From an uncultured Actinomycetes bacterium (GTDB taxonomy: Bacteria > Actinomycetota > Coriobacteriia > Coriobacteriales > Atopobiaceae): a stretch of 59,795 bases of DNA. This document shows, piece after piece, positions 31,882 through 40,443 of the stretch. The translations under genes were made by a program, and so were the position numbers. Numbering within the stretch: the first letter of the stretch is position 1; every line of letters begins with the position of its first letter. The stretch spans positions 1 to 59,795 of the forward strand of contig OMWB01000022.1 in NCBI GenBank assembly GCA_900314645.1, read 5' to 3'. Below the pieces are notes generated by a model that was not told where the DNA came from, did not search any database, and was given only the letters and a program-made list of their open reading frames with translations.

Positions 31882-32757
31882 TCATATTGCCCTCGGAACA
31901 AGCACCCTCACGTCGCTGATGCTGTCCCAGTCCGAAACGAAGGTAAGCATCGAGAAAGAGTCCGAATCCACCATCCTGTTCTCAGCCCCCATCGAGCTCT
32001 CGAGACACAGAAGGGTACTTGCGTTGCTGGACTTCTCACCTAGGGCAGCAACCAGCCTTTGGAACGTCCCGTGGCGCAGGTCGTGCCCACAGAGCTCGAA
32101 TATGACGTCGATCTGCCCGATTCCGTCGTCAGCTTCATAGGAATCCGCGTCATAGTAGGCGAACTCCGCTTCGCCATCGTCCTCGCAGACTTCGATGAAT
32201 GCGTCTGGCAACACCTGCGCGAGAATCTCTCCGTCGGCATCCTCACATGCCACGAGGAAGTCGTCCGAAAGCACCCGAAGGTAGGAGGGGTCGCCTCCCT
32301 GCCCCTCCACCTCAACCTTGACGGGCTTCGGTTCGACTCCGAGCAGAGCCGCCCACTCCTGCTCCGTCATGCGGATGCGGAGGGTGAGTGTGTCCTCGGA
32401 ACTCCAGACCGTTTCCACGTCGCAGGACTTTGAGTCGACAAGCTTCACATCCCCGTAGCAGTCGAAGGCATCGATGCCCCAATCGCTCTCCCATATCATC
32501 AGGCCGTAGGACCCATTGCCCAATGTGCCTACCTCACCGAGAACCTTGTCTATAGATTCAAATGGCGCGCTGTCATACCCACCAACCTTCACCACGACGT
32601 CTGTGAAACCCTCACCGTCCTCATCTGACACCTCCTGGTATTCGACATCCCAATTGCTGCAGCTGAAAACCGCCATGACCTTCTTGGCCAGACTTCTTGC
32701 ACTTTCCGAGTTCATGACGACGTGTGCCTTCGCCGAAATGTACTGCATGCTCGACAT
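31882..32757 (-). CDS. First gene of the FVTNSSSSS locus; hypothetical with CGHDL motif
   Basis: An acidic, beta-rich protein of about 291 residues. The N-terminus (SAKAHVVMNSESARSLAKKVMAVF) resembles an Api92-like ferredoxin fold. Near residue 232 is VIFELCGHDLRHGTFQRLV, matching the motif in the 25918 gene, so these two proteins likely share a domain. The ATG at 32757 has a GGGAGG site. It is the promoter-proximal member of a train of about 15 genes on the same strand; the 435-base gap upstream would hold the promoter. Confidence 0.68.
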   Translation of the reverse strand: MSSMQYISAKAHVVMNSESARSLAKKVMAVFSCSNWDVEYQEVSDEDGEGFTDVVVKVGGYDSAPFESIDKVLGEVGTLGNGSYGLMIWESDWGIDAFDCYGDVKLVDSKSCDVETVWSSEDTLTLRIRMTEQEWAALLGVEPKPVKVEVEGQGGDPSYLRVLSDDFLVACEDADGEILAQVLPDAFIEVCEDDGEAEFAYYDADSYEADDGIGQIDVIFELCGHDLRHGTFQRLVAALGEKSSNASTLLCLESSMGAENRMVDSDSFSMLTFVSDWDSISDVRVLVPRAI

Positions 32758-32764
32758 CACGTAA

Positions 32765-33199
32765 CCTCCCTATCAACACGAATAAAACGCCTAGCTCACC
32801 AAGCTCAAGACGCTACTCGGCGAGCCAATGTCGCATGCGTTAATACACCCACGTTCCTTGCCGCCCCCACTCTCGCTCAGCTACAAAGTCGTGTAGCAGC
32901 CGTAGTCCTGCACCATCGCGGCGTCTCCCCTCCTCATCGACTCCCACGCACGCTCGGTCCCAGGGTCATTAATGAACCGACATCGTAAGCAGTCAACTTC
33001 GCGTGTTCGCAGTTTGCACCCACCCTAGGACACAATTCGGGTTATGTCCTTGCGTACGCACGCGCAGACGCCTCCTCCACAACCCAAGGAAGAGGCAGGA
33101 CGCCTATTTGAGAGTTTGAATCACACATTTACACTCGAACACAGGGATTCGGTCAGTAACCTGTATAGGTTATTAACCGAACCGCATATTCACTGTGAG
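32765..33199. other. 435-base gap between the FVTNSSSSS locus and the DISARM-like island
   Basis: No convincing gene. It contains an inverted repeat at 33148-33181 (TTCGGT-TAACCT and AGGTTA-ACCGAA around GTAT). This lies just after the NERD-helicase stop and may terminate that operon or act as an operator. The right-hand part is less GC-rich than its surroundings. A frame at 33044-33241 has no ribosome binding site and was not accepted. Confidence 0.5.
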
Positions 33200-34942
33200 C
33201 TACAAGCTGACAGAGAAACCACTCGTGTTGACACACGCTAAGTGCTTTGCGAGCCTAGAGACGGGTTTCCTACCTGCATTGACTCCAAGCCTGCCGAGCA
33301 GCTTCTTACATCCGTCCTCGTCCATATCGCACACGACACGTAACTCATGCTTAGCTCGCGACGCACCTGTGTAGAAGAGCAGGCCAGGTGGCGGGTCATA
33401 CTCGTAGCGAGGCTCTCTCCATGCGTCGCCATCCACGTCGACCAGTATGACCGCATCTGCCTCGAGGCCCTTGAACATGCGGCAGGTGGAGAACCTGACG
33501 CCGCCGCGCTTCCACTCCATACCCTGCCCGACGTGCCGCACGCAGCCCCGCAGGGCACTGCGGGCCTCAGTCTTGCACGTCAGGACCACGACGTCCCTCA
33601 ATCCGTGGGACTTCAGGTCGGCAATTTGGGAGTCGACGTATGCCTCCTGGAGTGCGGGGTCGCTCGACGCGTACAGCTGGGGCGGCGCGCTCGCAGCCAC
33701 TCCGTCGAGCACGTCCTCGGCCTCGTTGTCACCAAGCCCGCGCACGGAGCAGAGAGCGATCTTCTTGGTGTTGCGGCAGTTCACGTAGAGAGTCAGCTTG
33801 CAGTCGGCATCGTTGATGAACTCCGGCATCGCAGAGCCCTGCACGAACTGGCGCCTGTCGTAGAAGAGGTAGAAGGTCCCCTTCCGCGCGCTAACGAGTT
33901 CGAGGAGCAGCTCGAGGATCCCCGATCGCTCGATGTCCTCCACTCCGAAGTCCTGTCCCTCGTCGATGACAACATGTCGGTAGGGAAAGCCATCGTTGTC
34001 AGCGCATTCGAGAAGCCGATCAGCGAGGTCGTAGTAGTCGGGCTCGGGCGTCCCGCACATCTTGCAGGCAAAGCCGGCGATGGTCCTGACCTCGATGTTT
34101 CGCTCATCCGCAAGCTTCCTTGCCAGGTCGTCCCTCAGCATCGAGTTGTAGCAGAGGAACAGCACTTTCCCCTGCCGGGCGGCCTGGCGTGCTCGCTCCA
34201 TCGCTATCAGGGTCTTGCCGGTGCCAGCCGCCCCGTTGATCACGGCGAACCGTTGGTCTCGTATGAAGTTGAGTATGCGCGTCTGGGAGTCGAGAAGCCT
34301 TGCGAAGACGACGTCGGTGAGGTCGTAGCCGAGCCTGCTCGTCGGAGCGATCGAGAACGCCGGGCAAAGGACCTTCGTCACGATTTCGCGGCCCTCTGCC
34401 GGGGTCAGGTCGGTCTCCCTGTTGGCGACGGGCATCGACATGATCTCGCGAATCCTGGGCTCGGGGTCGGCAAGGTCGTCCATGAACAGCGTGATGTCGA
34501 GGCTCGCCTCCGGCGGCAGCGAGGCCCCAGCGAAGTCTGACCTTTTGAGCGAGACGAGCCACACCGCATGGAGGAACTTGCACCGGTCCTTCAGCTGAGA
34601 CGCCCTCCTCTCGTCGAACAGCTGGCGGATGGCCCACTTGGCCGTGTCCGCCTGCCGATAGGGGCCGCCGTACGGCATCTCCTTCCCCGAGCCGTAGTAC
34701 CACGCCCCGTCCGAGCAGTGGACGGCCCCGGCCTTCGCCTCCACGCACAGCAGCCCGAGCCTCGGGTTGAAGACGACGAAGTCCACCTCCCGCTCCCTCA
34801 TCTCGCCGCTCGTTAGAAGCATCCCCATCGAGTGTACGACGTAGTAGTCGTCAGGTAGGGTGCTTAGGGCGTCGTAGATGAGGTTCTCCCTGCTTGCGGG
34901 CTCGAAGTCCCTGGGCCCTGTCGAGGGTATCATGACGGCCAT
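33200..34942 (-). CDS. NERD-domain superfamily 1 helicase, last gene of the DISARM-like operon
   Basis: A 580-residue fusion. Residues about 15-130 form a NERD (nuclease-related) domain with REVDFVVFNPRLGLLCVEAKAG, supplying the D54, E68 and K70 pattern. A UvrD-like helicase core follows: Walker A GAAGTGKT (237-244), Walker B VVIDEGQDF, and motif V-VI-like FKGLEADAVILVDVD and GASRAKHELRVV. It probably unwinds and may nick DNA. The ATG at 34942 has GGAGGTCG, part of the DrmB stop region, so it is coupled to drmB. It occupies the place where drmC (a phospholipase-D nuclease) sits in described DISARM loci. Confidence 0.88.
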   Translation of the reverse strand: MAVMIPSTGPRDFEPASRENLIYDALSTLPDDYYVVHSMGMLLTSGEMREREVDFVVFNPRLGLLCVEAKAGAVHCSDGAWYYGSGKEMPYGGPYRQADTAKWAIRQLFDERRASQLKDRCKFLHAVWLVSLKRSDFAGASLPPEASLDITLFMDDLADPEPRIREIMSMPVANRETDLTPAEGREIVTKVLCPAFSIAPTSRLGYDLTDVVFARLLDSQTRILNFIRDQRFAVINGAAGTGKTLIAMERARQAARQGKVLFLCYNSMLRDDLARKLADERNIEVRTIAGFACKMCGTPEPDYYDLADRLLECADNDGFPYRHVVIDEGQDFGVEDIERSGILELLLELVSARKGTFYLFYDRRQFVQGSAMPEFINDADCKLTLYVNCRNTKKIALCSVRGLGDNEAEDVLDGVAASAPPQLYASSDPALQEAYVDSQIADLKSHGLRDVVVLTCKTEARSALRGCVRHVGQGMEWKRGGVRFSTCRMFKGLEADAVILVDVDGDAWREPRYEYDPPPGLLFYTGASRAKHELRVVCDMDEDGCKKLLGRLGVNAGRKPVSRLAKHLACVNTSGFSVSL

Positions 34943-34943
34943 G

Positions 34944-37178
34944 CTACGACCTCCGCTCGAGGGCGTCGATCACCTCGGCTGGGTCGTCGGTGCCTGCGAA
35001 GAAGGTCTCCCATCCCGCAGGGTGCAAGCTGAAGCCCGCATCCTCGAACTCCCTCGTGGCGCGCTCCCCGAGGACGATGATGCGCTCCTCCTCCCAGGCA
35101 AGCATCGCGTCGGCCTCCTCGTCCCCTTCGTCGAAGAATGTGACCTCCATCCTCGGGTACGAGAGACGCCGCCCCTCGCCCATCTGCCCGAGCCTCGTGA
35201 CGAAGTCCCTCTCCGCCTCACTCGCGCAAAGACCTAGCGCCAGCGAGCAGGCCCTTGCGAACCCCGACCCGCTCAGGTCGGTGGCGGACTCGAAGTCGGC
35301 GCTCAGGCGGCTGGTGCCGTCGTAGCCCTCCCCCTCAGCGTCGGTCCCGCGAACGTCGATGAGCCCGACGCCTCGGTCATCGAGCGTTCCGACGAGTAGC
35401 CCCCTGTCCAGGTACTTGTTCCCCGTCTCGCATGACGTCTCGGGCACGAGCGCGCAGCTGTAGCAAGCCGCAAGGTTGCAGGAGTCTGGGCCCTGGCCGT
35501 GCGACTCGATGCATACCGGGTCGCCGGAGCACCAGAGCGCTTTCCTCAGCGCGCCGAGCAGGATGCCCTCGAGCCTGCCGGGCGTCCCGGACCTGACGAG
35601 GCCTCCCAGCGACCCGTCGCTGCTGTCGGAGGCCGTGTAGACGAGCAGGCCGTGCATGTCGTCGTGCCGGTCGTTGCCGTCGAGGTACTTGTCGCAGTAG
35701 ATCCTCTCCCGGAGGGATGCCGCTGAGTAGCCGCACACCTCGCTGATCCCGAGGGTAAGCAGATGCGCGAGCGTGTGGATCGCCACATAGTCGGGGTTGA
35801 GCACCTTCGGACTCTGCCTGCGTGCTTTAGTCGACTCATCGAGGTGGCGCTGCATCTCGGAGAAACGCCTCTTGACCTGCGGTCTCTCCCGCCACTCTGA
35901 GAGCCTCTCGCCATCCAGCTCGATGAAGATGCCCTCCCCGGTCGTCTGAATTGCCAGCGTCCAGTCAAGCGGTCGGCGCGAGAGCGTCCGACGCCGCACG
36001 GCAAACGACTGCTCCGCATTAACATCCGGCGAGAGTCTGCTGAAGCCGACAAGCGCCCGCGTAACGGTCAGCGTGTCGATGAGGGACACGCCCGTGAGGT
36101 ACTCGTCCATGAGAGGGGAGTCGTACTCGGAAGCGTCGAGCCAGTGCCCCACGAACTCGCCCTTCTTGGGCTCCATAGGGTTCCGCAGGGTGAGGTACTC
36201 CTCGTGCAGGTAGTCGCCTTCGCTCAGCACGTCGTCGCCCTCGCTCTTGATCCTATCATAGGCCACCCTGAGCGCCTCGGCATCCTGCCCGCCGGTCTCG
36301 GCAACCATCTGTATGCCAAGATCCAGCATGCCCTTGGACTCCATCTCCGCGAGCCGCTCGTAGTTCTTGCTGGCGAGCGCCTTCACCTTAGGGTCGAGGC
36401 TGTCAGGTATGAGCACGGAGCTGACTGTGTCGGAGTAGCAGACGTTCGTGCCGCCCATCTGCACGACGCGCAGGTCGTGAGGGTCGGCCGTGCATCCGCT
36501 CGGGTCCCTCCTGTCGAGCCAAGGCTGGCGGGCGCCGCACGAGTAGCCCACCTTGACCAGCATGTCGGGGGACGATGCCCCGCTCAGCGACCGGGACCTT
36601 CCGCAGCTGCAGCGATACACGATGTCGCCCATCACGGCGCTCCCGCCGCGCGTCCGCCTCGTGATTACGTGCTTGGGGTCACCGGGGGATGGGCAGTCGT
36701 CGCCATGGACCCACTGCATGATGGGGAACTCGTCGATGTGCCCCTCCGGGCACACCACGATGAATCGCTCGGGGACCAGCTTAGGCTTGAACCGCATCCC
36801 CTTGCTGCAGTCGGGGTTGTTGCAGTAGGGGGCCTTGGCTGTGTCGAAGAGGCTGTAGTGTCTCATCCTGCCGCACTTGGGACAGTAGAGCCAGCCGGGG
36901 AAGCGCACCGACGGGACGAAGCCCTCGTCCTCTGAGGGTGGCGCGAGGAGGCGTTTCACCCCGATGTGCTTTGCGAGGCGGAGGTCGAGCACGTCCTGCA
37001 TGTTCTTGGTGTTGAATCCGTCGAGCCCGGCGATCATAACCGTGGTGTGGGCGTCGCACGGGTAGATGGAGCCAATGCTGTACGCGCCGAGCAGCTGACC
37101 CATGCGCAGCGGGTACTTGGTCGACCCGGCCTTCTTCTCCTTGCCTCCGTAGCCGCCTCTTCCCGTCCTACCTGCCAT
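34944..37178 (-). CDS. drmB: DrmB-like DUF1998 protein
   Basis: A 744-residue protein. It has cysteine clusters for zinc (YCPKCGRMRHYSLF and CNNPDC near 110-135, YRCSCGRSR further on). The C-terminal DUF1998 domain is recognised by HTLAHLLTLGISEVCGYSAA and SCNLAACYSCALVPETSCE. DrmB forms the core complex with the helicase DrmA in DISARM, where the pair senses unmodified invading DNA. The start codon at 37178 overlaps the end of drmA by 11 bases; the long upstream extension of this frame is a shadow of drmA. Assignment as DrmB rests on DUF1998 plus the DrmA neighbour. Confidence 0.88.
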   Translation of the reverse strand: MAGRTGRGGYGGKEKKAGSTKYPLRMGQLLGAYSIGSIYPCDAHTTVMIAGLDGFNTKNMQDVLDLRLAKHIGVKRLLAPPSEDEGFVPSVRFPGWLYCPKCGRMRHYSLFDTAKAPYCNNPDCSKGMRFKPKLVPERFIVVCPEGHIDEFPIMQWVHGDDCPSPGDPKHVITRRTRGGSAVMGDIVYRCSCGRSRSLSGASSPDMLVKVGYSCGARQPWLDRRDPSGCTADPHDLRVVQMGGTNVCYSDTVSSVLIPDSLDPKVKALASKNYERLAEMESKGMLDLGIQMVAETGGQDAEALRVAYDRIKSEGDDVLSEGDYLHEEYLTLRNPMEPKKGEFVGHWLDASEYDSPLMDEYLTGVSLIDTLTVTRALVGFSRLSPDVNAEQSFAVRRRTLSRRPLDWTLAIQTTGEGIFIELDGERLSEWRERPQVKRRFSEMQRHLDESTKARRQSPKVLNPDYVAIHTLAHLLTLGISEVCGYSAASLRERIYCDKYLDGNDRHDDMHGLLVYTASDSSDGSLGGLVRSGTPGRLEGILLGALRKALWCSGDPVCIESHGQGPDSCNLAACYSCALVPETSCETGNKYLDRGLLVGTLDDRGVGLIDVRGTDAEGEGYDGTSRLSADFESATDLSGSGFARACSLALGLCASEAERDFVTRLGQMGEGRRLSYPRMEVTFFDEGDEEADAMLAWEEERIIVLGERATREFEDAGFSLHPAGWETFFAGTDDPAEVIDALERRS

Positions 37179-40100
37179 TGCGCTTCGCCTTCCCCTCGTC
37201 CCCGTACTCGCCGTAGTGCCCCACGATCTCGATCTTGCACTCCTTGTCGACGCTCCGCATCGACGTGGGGACCCTGAAGCTGTCCCCGCTCCAGTAGTCG
37301 GGCTCCTCCGCCCCCCACTGGAACATGAGCGGGGTGGGCTCGTCCATGTTCTCCGTCTTGAGCTCCTGCCACCGGTCGTAGCGCCCGGATGACCACTTGT
37401 CTTCGATCTCCTCGATGTCCTCCTCGAGGCCGTCGAGCTCCTCCGGGTCAACCGCCTCGACCCTCCGCCTCACGGTCTCCACGGCATGGTCGAAGGCTTG
37501 GGCGTTTGGCTCAGTGAACTCCTCGACTCCGCCGGGAACGGAGCGGTAAATGCCGGCGAGGGTGCCGAAGAGCGCGCGATCGCGCACCTGTCTGCAGAAC
37601 GCGGTGACACTCGACGGCTCGACATCCTGGTAGAAGCTCTCGTGGAACATGGCGAAGTTCTCGTAGTGGGAGCGGTCGCGGGGCTTCGTGGTGCTGTACA
37701 CGACGAACACGATGCCCTTTGCGACGTCTCTGCCCACGCGGCTCGTTGCCTGGATGTACTCCGCCGTCGACTTGGGCTGGCCAGCGACGACCATCAGCCC
37801 GAGGCGTCCCACGTCGAGTCCCACCGAGATCATGTTGGTGGCGAAGCAGAGGTCGACCGCCCTCCTGTCGGGATAGGAGATCTTGAGGCTGTCGAGCCCT
37901 TCCTTTACCTCGTCGGCGCTCTTTCTGCCGGTGAGCTCGCGCCCTACGTTGATGTACCTCTTGGTCTCCTTGCCCTCGGCCCTGGCGCGCGTCATGCGCT
38001 CGCGGAGGCGCTCTGGGATGTCGCCCCCCATCCATGTCACCGCCTGGCCGAGCTCCCTCGTCGTGCCGTAGTAGCCGATCGTCGTCCAGTAGCGGTCGCG
38101 CCACTCGTCCGGCACGTCCTCCCATGTCGCAGGGGTCCACATGAGGTCGGCGTAGAGCCTGATGCTCGTGGTGGCTGCGGTGAGGTCTGGCACGAAAACG
38201 CCGACATAGCGTCTGCCACGCCCACCCTTCTGCTCGATGGAGAAGAAAGAGTCGTCGTAGTCGATTCCCGACGGAGGGAACTGGAACACGCTGTCCTCTC
38301 CGCAGGCATAGAGCTGGTTGCACTGCTCCTTGGCGCGGCTCACCGTGGCGGTCGATGCGACCACCTTGGGCACCAGCCTCCTGTCACTATCGTCTCTCGC
38401 GCAGAGCTCAGTAACCAGCGTCTCGTAGTGGGCGGTCATGGACCCCAGCGGGCCGGATATGAGGTGCAGCTCGTCTTGGATGACCAGCTTTGGCGGGTTG
38501 AGTCGCTCGCCCGTCGCGGTGATGCCAAACATCGAGAGCGCCTCGGGTCGGTACGGCAGGGTGGCGAACTTGTCGACGGTGCCAAGCACGAGCGATGGCG
38601 GCTCCTCGTATATGTCCTCGTCCACGACCTTGAGGGGCAGCCCGTCGCCCTTCGAGTACTCGCAGAGGTCGTTCGGGCAGAAGAAGCCTACGCTCTTGTC
38701 TCTCGACTTGGTGCGGATCCTGCGATAGGACTTCTTGCGGTCGGACTCCATATCGGTCCCGCACCACGGGCAGCACCGCACTGGGAACGCGTTCCTCCCG
38801 TCCTTTTTCGTCGCCTCGGACCAGGTTGATATCGCATCCTTCCTCGTGTTCGGTGCGGTGTCCCTCCCGACCCAGAGCCCGATGCTGAACTCGCGGTTTC
38901 CGAGGACGTCGGGCATGCGCCTCCGCATAGACTCGAGCGCGCAGATGAGCGAGGAGGCGCGGTCGAACTGCTGTGATGTGAGCAGGCGAAGCGTGTAGCG
39001 CATGATGACGGTCACGCCGTCGCTGCACCTGCCGCACAGGCGCTCGTGTATCAGCGTGAACGCCGAGAGCCCGAGGTACGCCTCCGTCTTACCGCCGCCC
39101 GTCGGAAACCAGATGAGGTCGACGATATTCCGCTCGTCGCACGCCTCGTCGACGATGGGGCGGACGTTGATGAGGATGAACGCGAGCTGGAAGGGGCGCC
39201 ACGACCTTGTGTACGAGAGCGGCTCGTCGACGCTCGCCCGCTCGCCGCTCACCACGCTGTAGTGCAGGAACTGGTCGAACATCGCCTGGTTGGCCATGTG
39301 GAAGGCCTTCCTGGCGGTAGCGTTGCTTTCCAGTATGCCGAGTCCGTCCCTCATCCTATCGAGGCAGCTGCGGCAGAGGCCCACGTTGCGACGCGCGGCA
39401 GGAACGTGCTCCTCGGGGAGCCCCGGGATGCGGGACTCTATCCCGTCGATCCAGCTCGAGTACCTCGCGCACATCTCGGCGATCGAGGCCCTTGTCTCGT
39501 CCCACGACTCCGGCTTCCCGAACGACTCGAGCCCTAGCGAGACGCCCTCCATCATGGGGTGGTTGTGCCCCGTCGGATGGGTCTCCGCCACCGGCATGAC
39601 GCGGGTCTCGGCCCAGAGCACCGGCCTCTTCTCGTCCCAGCCCGTGGCGCAGCCGTGGCCGATGGCGTAGTTCATGATGTCGCGATAGATGAGCCTCTTG
39701 CCGGCCTCCTCCTCGCTCAGCACCTCGTCTGCGTCTCCCTGCCAGACCGGAGGGATGAGCCCATCCCTTGATTCGATTCTCAGGGATGCCTGGTAGTAGC
39801 AGTCGCTGGGCTCGTCGGAGTTCCTGAGCGTGTTGCAGAGGGCCACCGTCACCACGTCGGCTCCGTCGATATGCCTCCTGAAGACGACCCAGAGTTCGAG
39901 GCCACGCCCGTCTAGTTTGTATCGCCTCGGGAGGCCCGGTCGCCTCGGCACGCGCACGTCCTCTACGCTGAGGGTATATGTCGCGGGATGACGGACGAAC
40001 GTACGCTCGTCGGCAATACCCTGCTTCTCGTAGGTCGCGGCACGGGCGATGAATTTCACCTCGTCAGAACTGCGTACGGCAATGGTCATGCTGATGGCCG

Positions 40101-40434
40101 ATTGCCTTCTGGCATTCGAGAGCGATATCGGCTCGTCGAGGTCGCCGTCCTCCTGCGAGGCGCCTGAGCCAGAGGAGTCGGGGACGTCCGCGTACTGAAC
40201 GGCAGCGCCTGACGCATCTCCTGTGGCAGCGTCGGCCTCTCCTCCGCCGTCGCCATCGCTGAACTCGGCGAACTCGGAACCGATGGGATGCAGCACCCCC
40301 GCCGAGTAGCGCTCGGTTGGCCTTAGCTTGAGCGTCTCCTCCGTCTCGTAGTCGAGAGGACCGACGAACTCCTCGTAGATTGCCTTGTAGAGGCTGTCTC
40401 TCAGCTCGTTGTCTTGCTGCTCCGCTGTCTTCAT
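37168..40434 (-). CDS. drmA: DrmA-like DISARM helicase
   Basis: A 1,088-residue superfamily 2 helicase. Walker A is WFPTGGGKTEAYLG (about 442-455), DExH-like motif II is VIQDELHLISGPLGS, and the C-terminal helicase lobe carries FATNMISVGLDVGRLGLMV and TSRVGRD. The first 400 residues include the DrmA-type region FVGPLDYETEETLKLRPTERY and a GD-rich acidic loop (about 60-100). Cysteines near 565-605 (CCPWCGTD and FCPNDLCEY) would bind zinc. DISARM helicases load onto incoming DNA together with DrmB. It starts 9 bases after the drmE-like stop. Confidence 0.9.
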   Translation of the reverse strand: MKTAEQQDNELRDSLYKAIYEEFVGPLDYETEETLKLRPTERYSAGVLHPIGSEFAEFSDGDGGGEADAATGDASGAAVQYADVPDSSGSGASQEDGDLDEPISLSNARRQSAISMTIAVRSSDEVKFIARAATYEKQGIADERTFVRHPATYTLSVEDVRVPRRPGLPRRYKLDGRGLELWVVFRRHIDGADVVTVALCNTLRNSDEPSDCYYQASLRIESRDGLIPPVWQGDADEVLSEEEAGKRLIYRDIMNYAIGHGCATGWDEKRPVLWAETRVMPVAETHPTGHNHPMMEGVSLGLESFGKPESWDETRASIAEMCARYSSWIDGIESRIPGLPEEHVPAARRNVGLCRSCLDRMRDGLGILESNATARKAFHMANQAMFDQFLHYSVVSGERASVDEPLSYTRSWRPFQLAFILINVRPIVDEACDERNIVDLIWFPTGGGKTEAYLGLSAFTLIHERLCGRCSDGVTVIMRYTLRLLTSQQFDRASSLICALESMRRRMPDVLGNREFSIGLWVGRDTAPNTRKDAISTWSEATKKDGRNAFPVRCCPWCGTDMESDRKKSYRRIRTKSRDKSVGFFCPNDLCEYSKGDGLPLKVVDEDIYEEPPSLVLGTVDKFATLPYRPEALSMFGITATGERLNPPKLVIQDELHLISGPLGSMTAHYETLVTELCARDDSDRRLVPKVVASTATVSRAKEQCNQLYACGEDSVFQFPPSGIDYDDSFFSIEQKGGRGRRYVGVFVPDLTAATTSIRLYADLMWTPATWEDVPDEWRDRYWTTIGYYGTTRELGQAVTWMGGDIPERLRERMTRARAEGKETKRYINVGRELTGRKSADEVKEGLDSLKISYPDRRAVDLCFATNMISVGLDVGRLGLMVVAGQPKSTAEYIQATSRVGRDVAKGIVFVVYSTTKPRDRSHYENFAMFHESFYQDVEPSSVTAFCRQVRDRALFGTLAGIYRSVPGGVEEFTEPNAQAFDHAVETVRRRVEAVDPEELDGLEEDIEEIEDKWSSGRYDRWQELKTENMDEPTPLMFQWGAEEPDYWSGDSFRVPTSMRSVDKECKIEIVGHYGEYGDEGKAKRNGR

Positions 40435-40443
40435 GCGCTCCCC

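Noticed and set aside
33044..33241. 65-residue plus-strand frame between the two large loci
   Set aside because: No ribosome binding site, overlaps the end of the NERD-helicase and lacks any motif.
37178..37451. N-terminal extension of drmB
   Set aside because: Arg/Ser/Thr-rich shadow of the drmA 3' end; the ATG at 37178 starts the natural sequence.
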